This document shows positions 22,101-34,100 of a stretch of 64,000 nucleotides of DNA, one piece after another (position 1 is the stretch's first letter; each line of letters begins with the position of its first letter). This DNA is from Trebouxia sp. TZW2008 (taxonomy: Eukaryota > Chlorophyta > Trebouxiophyceae > Trebouxiales > Trebouxiaceae), in assembly GCA_002118135.1 (NCBI GenBank), contig BDIU01000180.1, forward strand, positions 62,001 through 126,000. Direction: 5' to 3'. The position numbers were made by a program, and so were the translations under genes. The notes beneath the pieces were generated by a model. It searched no databases, was not told where the DNA came from, and saw only the letters and a program-made list of their open reading frames with translations.

Positions 22101-25100
22101 CCACTTGGACATGTGTGAAGTGTGCATGGATTCTTCAGACTACAAGCGTGTGCCATCTGTTGCTTTCACCTTTGCAAGTTGTTCTTTTGTATGTCAAAGC
22201 TTCGTCCTCTACAAAGTCACCTCCTGGGCCCGTCTTACTGTGGATGAATGCTTCAGACTGTAAGCCGTGCTGTCTATTGCAGTTTCTCTTGCAAACCGTT
22301 GTTGTTGCTTATGTGTCTTCACTCAATTGTTGTGCATGGATGCTACAGACTGCAAGCTGTACTATCTGTTGCAGTCGCTTTTTTAAGATGCATGTTTTGT
22401 GCATGTGTCCTCACTCCGTCCTCTATCTGATCACCTCCTGGGCCCGCCTCTTTGCGGATGCATGCTTCAAACCGTGAGCTTGCGCATTGTGCTGTCTTGT
22501 GCATCAGTGCTCAAATGAGAACCTGAGTTTTTGGGCATGGCTGCTTCACACCATACTGTGCAAGCATCACATCCAACAAACCCTGCATGGTGCGCAGGTT
22601 TCATATGTACCAGTACATGATGTACACTCCAGCCACGGGGAACTCCAACCTGTTTGTATCAGCCTCGGACTTGTTTGTAGTGGTCATTTGCAGCCTCATG
22701 GTATCAACATTTTCTGCTGTACGGTGATTTTGATGTTGAAACTGTGCAAGCATCATATTCAACTATGCTTGATGGATTGCAGATTTCATGTATACCAGTA
22801 CATGATGTACACTCTAGCCATGTGGAACTCCTACCTGTTTGTGTCGGCCTTGGACATGTTTGTGGTGGTTCTGGCGGGACTTATCAGCATCTTCACCGCT
22901 AGACGCAGCCAGAAAGCAATTGAAAAGGTGATAGTACGTACAGGACTCCATTGTTATGCTTGCAGCAGCAGTCTTGCTTTCTTGTTTCGTTGGCCTCGGA
23001 CATGTTTGTAGTGGTTCTAGCAGGACTCATCAGCATCTTCATGGCTAGACGCAACCAGAAAGCCAGCGAGAAGGTGATAATATGTACAGGACTCCATTGT
23101 ATTGTACAGCAGCATCCATGCTTTGTACTCAGGAAGCAGGAAAAGGGCTTGTCAACAGCCAGACGGCCCTTGAAAAGTTGCTGCTATGTGCATGACTTCA
23201 TGGCATATTTACTGAAAAGCTCGTGTTTTGATGCTCTGTCTCCAATTGTCTCTAATCAGTTTGGTCCTGTGTTAAGCCTAAGCCATTGATATTGGAAGTG
23301 AAGGGTGGAAAGCTCATTGTACACAACCATTTCAGCTTGATGCATGACTGCTCCTGTTTGCAGGTGACCAAGTACGAGACAACAGCTGAGGTTCTGAGGG
23401 ACGGTCAATGGCAGGTTGTGCCATCTTGGCAGTTGGTGCCTGGTGATGTCATCAAAATCCGATCTAACTGGCTTTTACCCTGTGACTGTGTCGTCATTCA
23501 AGGTACGCTGCCATCAGCAACTTTGACTGTGTCAATTGGTCAGTGGCAGGTTGTGCCATCTTGGCAGTTGGTGCCTTGGTGATGTCATCAAAATTTGCTC
23601 CAACTGGCTTTTACCCTGTGACTGAGTCATTGTTCAAAGTATGCTGCCGTCAGCAACTGTAACTGTGTTGATATGCAAGATGTTGCGGTTGAGGTCATGT
23701 CCGACTGGCTTCTACCTTGTGACTATGTCATATGCAAGGCATGCCGCTTTAAGCAACTGTGACTGTGTTTTCATACAAGATGATGTTGTTTAGGTTATGT
23801 CCAACCAGCTTCTATCTTCTGGCTGTGTCCTCATGCAACGTACGCTGCCGTCAGCAGCTGTGCCTGTGTCAACACACAATTGACGTCAGTAAGATTGTGC
23901 CCAACTGGCTTCTGCCTTGTGACTGTATCGTCAATTAAGGTACGCTGCCGTCAGCACCTGTGACTGTGTCCACTCACAAGGAAGCCTGCTTTCAGCCACT
24001 GTCGTGAGCTCCAGTCAGTAACAAACATGACTATTAGTCGTCAGCTTTGTGAGGAAGCATAATGTTTCCTTGTGTAGTGTGGGAGTATAATGCGCTAATT
24101 GCAAAAATAGGAACATGCGCTGAAGGTGATGTTATCGACATTGCGTCAACTGGCTGCTGCCTTCTGACTGTTTCATCATTCAATTGCTGCATGCATGCAG
24201 GTGCCTGTGTGTGCAGTGAGGCCAACCTGAATGGTGAAGCCATGCCAGTGCAGAGGACACAGTGTCCTGTGAACGCCCCACCACATGCTGCTGAATTCTG
24301 AAGAAGCTGTTACACCCTTGAATCCTCGCAAAGCAAGTGCATGCAGCATTTTGACGGTTGCTGAGGTGTCTGTTACTGCATGCATGCAGGTGCCTGTGTC
24401 TGCAATGAGGCCAACCTGTGTGGTGAGGCCATGCCTGTGCAGAAGAAGCAGTGCCCTATGGATATGCAAAGACTTTGCTGCTGAAGTCTTAGGTGGCTGT
24501 TACAGCCTAAACCCTCCTTGCACAGCCATTGCATGCAGCAGTTGGTTGTCGCTCAGATCTCTGTTGCCGTATGTGTGCAGGTGCCTGTGTGTGCAATGAG
24601 GCTAACCTGAGTGGTGAGGCCATGCCAGTGCAGAAGAAGCAGTGCCCTGTGGAAGCAAAGACGTATGCTGCTCAAGGGTTGGGCAGCCGCTTCACTCTTT
24701 ACTCCTCCACCACCGTTCTGCAAGCCGGCATCAACACTGATGATGCTGTCGTTGCTGTTGTCACTGCAACAGGTAGGGATCGCTGTTGTTTTTATTGTTG
24801 CCGTTGTCACTGTAATCAGAAGAAGTTGCTGTTGTCACTGCAACAGGTGAGCCTTTGCTTTGCACAGTTTTCAGGCATGAAATGCATGGGTTGCAGCTGT
24901 GGCATCAAGACTGATGATGCTATCGTTGCTGTGATCACTGCAACAGGTAGGCATTGCTGTTGTTACTGCACAAGGTGGGCCATTGCTTTGTGCTTTTTAG
25001 GCATGACCTGCACAAGTTGCAGCTGTGGCATTGACACTGACAATGCTGTCATTGCTGTTGTCACTGTGAGAGTCAGGCATTGCTGTTGTTACTGCAACAG

Positions 25101-28100
25101 GTGGGGCTCTGCACTCGTCAGGAATGTAACGCATGGCAATAAGACAAGGCCAGCTCCTCACCACCATCACCTTTCTGTCTTGCGTCTTGTCTCAGTGGTT
25201 TCTGATGTTGACCATTGCGTGTTGGCTATGATGGAGGCAACAAGCCAGAACCAGCTTGTGAGTATCATGACTTTTGCATCTTGTCAATGTCTCGTGACAT
25301 GGATCGCAAGCAAGCTACGCTTCAGCAGATGAGATCAAATGAATGGATCTGAAGCTGTCTGCTGGCTGTTGTTTGGTGATTGCGGGCATGACAACAAGCC
25401 AAGGCCAGCTGATGAGCACCATCATCTTCCCAGCACCCATAGTCTTCAAGTACAACGAAGAGCTGCCAGCTGTCATAGCACTGATGAAAAGCATTGTGGA
25501 TGATCTTATGGTGTTTGCGGGCATGACAACAAGCCGAGGCCAGCTGATGAGCACCATCATCTTTCCAGCACCCATGGTGTTCAAATATGATGAAGAGCTG
25601 CCCATTGTGATAGCGGTGTGCAAAGCATTGCTGACAGTCATTTGGTGACTGCAGGCATGACAACAAGCCGCAGTCAGTTTATGAGCACCATCATCTTTCC
25701 AGCACCCATGGTGTTCAAATACGATGAAGCGCTGCCCATTGTGATAGCAGTGTGCAAAGCATTGCTGACAGTCATTTGGTGACTGCAGGCATGACAACAA
25801 GCCGCAGTCAGTTGATGAGCACCATCATCTTTCCAGCACCCACTGTCTCCAAGTACGATGAAGAGCTACCCACTGTGATAGCACTAAGGAAGGCATTGCT
25901 GAGTACTGTTTGATGATTGCAGGCATGACAACAAGCCGAGGTCAACTGATGAGCACCATCATCTTTCCAGCACCCATGGTGTTTAAGTACGATGAAGAGC
26001 TGCCCATTGTGATAGCACTGATGGTGCTGTATGCGGTACCCTGCGCTGTATGCACCATCGCTTTCCAGTACCACAACGGCAGCTACAGTGCGTGGCCCAC
26101 CAAGTTTGTGTACTGCATGGGGATTGTGAACCAGTGCCTGAACCCGCTGCTGCCAGTGGTGCTGACAGTTGGAGATGTGCAAGCTGTGCGCCGCCTCAAG
26201 GTGGGTTGCCTTTTCTCTTTGTGATGATTGCTTTGCTCACAGAAGAGTTGTCCTTGCATCAAGTCATCCCTACTCAGGGGTACCACTGCAGTCAAAATCG
26301 CTGACTGGTTCCTGACCGCCTTGTCCTTATGTCAAGAATGTCCCTGTACTGAGTGTCTTGACAACAAGAAGTCACTGTACATGTGGTCATTTGTGCATGA
26401 TGACTCAATGACTGCATTCCCACGCTCTCATGGTGTGCATGCAGCTTTTTGTGCATGGTAATATGATTAGGTACAGCGAGCATCTCACACAGAATTTGGT
26501 AAGGCAAAGGTGAATGCAATCAAACACCGTTGCCTTAAGAAGCCGTGCCTGAGGCCGCTGTTGGTGGTAGTGCTGACTCTGTCTGGACCCGTGCTGCATT
26601 GCCATGGCTTGCTGTTATGATCACTGCGCCAAGTGACTATTCAATGAACCAAACAAGCGGGTGCTGCACTGTAAGATTGTGTCTCCCATGGTCTGCACAC
26701 AATAGTGCAAGCAGCCACGCCTGAGCAGCATGCAACAAACAAGAGTGACTGCACTCAAAACATGTTGGGTGTCAGTGTGCAGAAGCAGACAATCACGATG
26801 CACTGCAGGCCATGTGGATGTATTGCCTGGACCCACGCCGCATTGCCATTGCTTGCTGTTGTTAACACGGCAGTAAACACGTGGATGCTGCATTGCAGGC
26901 TATGGGGATCTACTGCTTGGACCCTCGCCGCATTGCCATTGCCGGCAAGGCACGCATCTTTGCCCTGGACAAGACAGGCACCGTCACTCAAGCCTGGCTG
27001 GACTTCCTTGGAGTACAGCCTACAATCGGTAAGCTTACTAGTCATTGGGCACTGTCACTGGGGGCTGTTCCTAGGTACTGTCACTGATGCTGGACAGGAG
27101 TGCTGTCATTGGGTGCTGTTGCTAGGTACTGTCACTAGGTTCAGGTACAGTGAGCAATTCTGTTACTGATGATTGCATTAGTCACCAAAAAAGTTGCGTT
27201 TGTTTGTAATCACAGCATCAGAAATGATATCTGGTTTGTGCTCAGGTGCAAAGCTGGGCCCACTACAATATCTCAACAGGTCCAGTCACATACAAGCAGA
27301 CACAGAACTTCTGTGGGGTTCGCCCACTTGTCATGTCGCACAACAGCTGATGCTGTGTTCTGTCGCATTCAACCACAGCATCAGAAGTGACAACCGCTTC
27401 TGTTTCCAGGTGCAAAGCTGGGTCCACTACACTATCTTGACAAGTTTGGCCACATTCAAGCAGACACAGAACTGCTATGGGGCTTGGCAACCTGTCATGC
27501 AGTAACACAGGCTGATGCGGGTCTGGTGGGAAACCAAGTTGAAGTTAAAATGTTTGCCAGCACTGGTTGGAAGTTGATAGAAAGCAGCGGTGCGGCTGCT
27601 AGAGTGCAGCACCCAACTGATCCACAACAGCAGCTGACCATCCTGAGGGTGAATGAGTTCGAGCATGGCAGAAGGAGCATGAGTGTGGTTGTGCGTGATG
27701 ACAGCACTGGGGAACTGCATGTGTTTTGCAAGGTGAGCTCATGATCAACAGATCTACAGAATTGGTGTAGTTGTAGAGCACTTAGTAAAGGTGAAGGGGT
27801 TTGACCATGGCAGAAGGAGGATGAATGTGTAGATCAACCACTTTGTTAACAACGAAGGCTCATCATGAATGTGGTCCTGCATGATGATAAAATGGTGAAG
27901 GGTGCATGATTTTGAGCATGGCAGAGGGAGCTTGACTGTGGTTGTGCATGATGACAGCATGGGAGAGCTGCATGTGTTCTGCAAGGTAGGCATGCAAGGG
28001 TTGCAATGCTCATGTCACTGTAGAGCAATCAGTATGATGACAAGAAAGGCTTAACATGAGTGTGCTGGTGCGTGATAACAGCACTGGAGATTTGCATGTG

Positions 28101-31100
28101 TTCTGCAAGGTAGGCTTCTCAAGCCTGCAACCTTGTGTTAGCTGTAAGCAAATGGTATGATCATGACATCATCAGCCTGCCTTGCGCACTTTCACGATGA
28201 GAGTCCCAATGACAATTGTGATCAAGCATCCGCACATTGGCACGGTCAACTGTAGGCAGAATATCAATCAGCCAGTGAAGCTACAGTGTGTAGAGTCTAC
28301 CAGCAACATGCATTATGTTTGCATGATCATCAGCAGTCATGAGTGACATGGTTGTATTTTGTGCAGGGGTCGTTTGAGCAGGTTGGTGAGATCGCCTCTC
28401 AGCAGTCAGTCCCATCAGAGTACCTGCAGACTGCTCAGCAGTATGCATCAGAGGGTTGCTATGTCTTGGCCATGGCACACAGGTCAGTCAATGTATTGAC
28501 ATCTGCATATACAATGCTAGCATGACTCCGCACCCCTTTGTACACCAATTTACGCCAGAAAACAAAGCTGCACAGATGCATGCACGTTTTGCACTCAGTA
28601 CCACAGTATGTATCAGAGGGTTGCTATGCCTTGGTTATAGTACACAGGTCTTGGGTATGGCACACAGTTCAGTCACCGCATTGATTGCCGTCCCAGCTGT
28701 CACTGACTCCTTTGACCTGCAGCAAGTTATCAGGGGAAACTATATCACGCTTGGTCAAGCTGTGTCTCAGTAAGAGCACAGCTGAAAGATGTAATGTGCC
28801 CAGACAGATGCATGCTTTGCACTCAACATGATAGCATGCATCAAAACCCTTACCAGTTTTAGATCGCGCGTCAACTGTTCACGAATGGGATTATTTACCA
28901 GCAGGCTTGTGCATGACATTCAGACAGCAATTAGCACTTGAAACACCTATTTTGTGCCAGAGAGAAGCTGTAATGCAGCACAAACCTTGTTTTCATTGTG
29001 TTCATTGTATTGCAGGCAGCTGGAGGGAGTGACCCTGGAGCAGGCTATTGCGCTGCCCAGAGAGCAGCTGGAGCAGGGTCTGCACCTCCAGGGTCTGTTG
29101 CTCTTCCGCAATGAGCTCAAGCCTGACACACCACAAGCCATCTCAGACCTCAAGCAGGGTCAGGTAACATGCTTCTCATCCCCTTCAAATATTAGAAGTG
29201 TGGACGACCATGAGGGTTTTGACATCACTTAGCCATGCCCAAATGCGCTCTGTCTTGCAAAGCTTGCAGCACTGCAGCTCAACCCCTGCAGGACAGTTTC
29301 ACTCGTTTGCATCAATCATGTCTCCACTGGAACAATTGCAATGCATCAGTCAGTGATAATTACTGTCTTGAAGACCTGCATGTGATGTGGTGACAGAAGT
29401 GGTCTTGCCAGCAGGCAGGTTTCATAACTGTAGGACTTGTAACACTGCTTGCTGGACTCAAATGGAAAGCCACCATGACTGATGGCTAGAAGCTGTCTGC
29501 TGTGGGCATCGGTGACACCAATGATGGTGACAGGTCAAGGGCACATTGCTCGACTGGACTTGACTCACAGTCAGAAGCACACAGCACTAATCTGGCACAA
29601 CTGTAGATATGCAATCGATATGATCCTGATTTTTGACATCAATGCAATCATGACATTTGGCTAAGACCTGTGTGTTGTGGGCATAGGTGGGGCCAATGAT
29701 GGTGACAGATGACAGCGCTCAGTGTGGGCACTACATCTGGGCAAGCCTCTGGCAGTCATGACAGGCAAAGGACACATGGCTTGGCTTCATTCTTGTCTTA
29801 ACCACTATCAACCATGCTTTGACTTCTGGTTTCAAACTTGGTGGGTGTGGGCACAGGTACAACCAGTAATGGTGACAGGTGACAGCGCTCAGTGTGAGCT
29901 CTACATTGGGCAAGTGTGCGGCACTTATGACTGGCACAGGAGACAAGGCTTAGCTTCCCTTGACTTGCCCACTCAATCTGGGCTTAATCAGTATTGCCTT
30001 GTTTGTTCACTTCTGATGACAATCTTGCTGGGTGTTGGTGCAGGTGCGACCATTGATGGTGACAGGTGACAGCGCTCAGTGTGGGCACTACATCGGGCGA
30101 GCTTGCGGCATGGTCGCAGAGGGGGCTGATGTGCTGTTGGCAGATGTTGGGCTGGAGGGAGAGGTGACTTGGTCCTTTATGGGCGCCAATAGTCAGGAAG
30201 CCAAGCTACAAACCTCTTTCACCACTGTTCAGGTGGGTCTTGCTACTGTTTCTGACTGCTGCTGCCTTTGGGATTTGCTGTTCTTGGGGTCTGTTGTGTT
30301 GCAAGTGTGTTGCGGTCTAATGCAGTCCGCTGTTGTTGGGGTGTGTTGTGACACAACTGTTTGTTGTTGAGCCTGAGGGAGAGGTGACTTGGTCCTGTAT
30401 GGGCACTAACAGTCAGGAAGCCAAGCTACAAAGCTCTTTTACTTTTGTTCAGGAGGGTCCTGCTGCTGCTGGTGACTGCTGCTGTCAGCGTTTACTGCTA
30501 TTGGTCTGTTATGTTACACGTGTGCTGCCCCCTGGTATGGTCTGCTGCTGTTTGGACTGCTGCTGTTGGGGTCTGTTGTGTTGCAAGTGCGTTGCTGCCT
30601 TCTGGGGTCTGCTATTGTTGGGATTTGTTGTGTCACAAGTGTCTGTTGTTGGGCCAGAGTGAGAGGTGGCCCAGTCTTGCAAGGAAGTATGCAGTCAGGA
30701 CGGCAGACTACAAACCTGTTTCAGCATTCAACAGGTGGGTCCTGCTGCTGATGGTGACTGCTGCTGCCGAAACCTCCTGTGTTAAAAATGTGCAGCTGCA
30801 AGCAAGCACTGCTTGTCTTATGTTTGAGCAGTCTTTGGTGACTGTAAGCATTGGAGAAACTCAGTGCTTGGCAAGCAGCCTGTCCAGATCTCTAGCCATT
30901 AGGAGACATTTGGAACAATTTTCATGGTGATTGCTGCAGGTATTGCAAGAGCAGCGCTCAGCGCTACAGAAGCAGCTTTTGGAGCTGGCAATCACTGGGG
31001 CAGCTTTTGAGAAGCTGCGGCAAAGTGAAGCTATGGAGCAGCTGCTGCTGCACACTCGCATCTTCGCTCGCTTCTCTCCTGATCAGAAGGTAATACCATG

Positions 31101-34100
31101 CCAATCTTGTGACTCAGCAACATCTGAGGTCACAATATCATGAGTCAGCTCACCATGCGCTCGTCAAGATGTGACGCTCTTGAGCAGTGCACTTCTAATG
31201 GTTCAGCATGTGCACAGACCAGGTTGCTTGTTGACAGTTGCTTGGTGACTACACGTACCTAGAAAGGTCTTTGAGCCTAAATAGCATGCGTGTTTACATT
31301 AGAATATGTGTGTGTGTGGTGTCACTATCATCACACAGGATTGTATAGCATGTTTGGTTACGTTTTGTTGCATGCTTGCGATACTGCAATTGCATTGAGC
31401 CGTCCATGATCTACATTATCTACATACTCTTCGACATTACATTTCTGGCAGACTCGTTGCTGCATGGCCGCATCAGCACATGCACAGGGTGCACAGACTT
31501 CAATGACGATGTGCCTGCAGGACTTGTGCTACACACACTCAGCACTTATGCTGCAATGTGTAATATGTTGTCATCATCAAGCTTGCATGCAGGCAGAAGT
31601 GATGGCAATGCATCACATGCACATCATGCACAGACTCTACTGGCAATATGCCCGCAAGACTTGTGTCACACACACCCAGCACCTGTGCTAGAGCGTGTAA
31701 TGCGTGATGATCATAGAAGGCATTGGCTCTGTTTTTCAGGCAAACTCTGATCAGCTGCCTGTGGTTGCTAGACACAATCACCTGTGCTCCCAAGCCGAGA
31801 AGCCTGTAGAGTCACACCTGGCTCCCTGCCCTAGACTGTTAAATTTATCCATTAATAGATCGATTGCTTACACTTGCGTGCAGGCAGAAGTGGTGGCAAT
31901 GTATCAGAGGGCAGGGCTGGTTGTGGGCATGTGTGGTGATGGAGGCAATGACTGTGGAGCCCTTAGGGCAGCTCACGCAGGGCTGGCCCTCAGTGATGCC
32001 GAAGCCTCCCTTATCTCCCCCTTCACCAGCCAACACAAAGCTGTAATGCCCTTGCACTCTGCATGCACTGTTCATGAGTCACCCTGATCTCGCCTTTCAT
32101 CAGCCAACACACAACAGTGCCAATCATCACATCCAGGGATATGCCAAGCATCCCAAGCATCTTCAGTCTTATCAAGTATGCTTGAGGAACTTTTGCAACA
32201 CATGGCAATTGCAACTGCAATGCGTAGCAGCAGACCAATGCTCCAAAATGACATGTGACCAATTAATGTCACCAGGCTATATTCATCACTTTACATGCCG
32301 CCCTGTTACATATTACATCTGAAATTGTCACCTACAATGTAGACGCGCATGTGACGTGTTCAGCATTGCAATCCGTTGAAGCATGCAACTCAAGTAGCTG
32401 CCCCCTGGTGCGTTTGTTCATTGTTCAGTCATCCAGAAGATCTCTGTATCTGTAAACACAGAATGTCTGCTTTGCGAAAGTCATACCAGTGTCTATACAA
32501 ACAACACTCCTGTGCTGAAGTAGTGGGTGTGCAGGTGAGCAGCACAGTGGAGCTGATGAGGGAGGGGCGCTGTGCTCTGCACACACGCCTCGCTGTTTAC
32601 AAGTTCCTCATTGCTTACGGTCTTCACTTCTCTGTCCTCAATATCGCCTGCTACTGGTGAGTGCCATTACTACTTCTCTGTCTGGTGTCTGGCATAGAGT
32701 CTGTACTATACTGTAGACCGTAACATATAGAGCACTGTAATCTGCTGGACTGTGCTCTGCACGCACACCTCGCTGTTTACAAGTTCCAGATTGCTTACGG
32801 CCTTCACTTCTCTGTCCTCAGCATTGCTTGCTAATGGTGCGTACCGTTACTAGTTCTCTGTCTGGTAGCACAGACTCCATACTGTTTATGTACTCGTGAC
32901 AAAATTTGCTAGGCAGGCGTTGAAAGCCAACGAAGGTGCATACAGGCGCAATGAGCTGCCTCCATGCAAACCTGTCAGAAGCTGTTTTGAACCAACCACA
33001 ACTGTGTCACATAGAGCATTGCAATCTGCTGCCATACGCTTGTCCGGGTGTGGCTGATCTCTCTTGAAGTGGTTGGTTGCAAGTGGCCTTCACTGCTCTG
33101 TCCTCAGTATCGCCTGCTACTGGTGCGTACTTTTACTACTTGTCTGTCTGGTAGTATAAAGTGACTTTTCTTTGTCATGACTGCTTTGGGTACCAAGATA
33201 ATTTTATTTGTGTCCTTGTCTTCACTGAGACGTGCCATTGCGATCAGAGGACAGTTATTGGTTCCCAATTGCATTATCCTTACATCAAGAGTGTTCATAC
33301 ATTGAGTGTCCTTACAAAGAGAATTTTGCATCAGCCACAGATGGCATGTTGCTGTAGGTATGGGATTGTGCTGAGCCAGATGGTGTTCATCTCCATTGAC
33401 ATCTTTGCCACCATCTGCCTGGGTTATGCCATGACCCTAGCTAAACCTGCCAGGTCAGCAATCTTCCCCTGCTGTGAACGACATTTGTCTGATCCTCAGC
33501 CATGCATGAGCACTGTATGTGTGCAATGGCATCACCGTCATGCATCTCAGGCTGTTCATGAGCACAAATGCTGCAGCACACTTTTGGGTTTGCTGGATGC
33601 GTGTTGGCAGTGACATTTGTGCCCTGCTGTTGAGAGTTGGAGGATTGAGACAGTTTGCAAGCAGCGTCGTCCTGTGCTGACTTGAACCATTTATGATGAA
33701 TGTGGAGGCTTCTTACATCATGGTGTGATGTAGGAGGCTAGGCAGCATTTGCCCCACTAGCAGCCTGTTGGGGCCCCAAACCATCTTGTCAGTGGTCATG
33801 TTGATGCCTTTGTCATGCAAGATCATGCAGCAAAGTTGACCCACACCTGTTGGAAAACATGAAACCATAGCTGCATATATGTTGGTGTGTTACAGGAGGC
33901 TAAGCAGCACTCGCCCCACCAGCAGCCTGTTGGGGCCCCAAACCATCCTGTCAGTGGTGGGCATCTGGGTCCTTAACGTCTTCTTCCTGGTTGCTGGCTT
34001 CTGCTACATGCGTAATCAGGATGGATACGTGCTATGGCCAGCCTCGTAAGTCACTCCCTCCTGTTGTGCATGCTATCTTGGCTTCAGCTGATTTGTATGT

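Noticed and set aside
24195..24772. Three separate exons 9 of the P5B gene all included in the mRNA
   Set aside because: Each encodes the same A-domain motif, and inclusion of more than one would break the fold. The first two copies lack a downstream donor with the correct phase.
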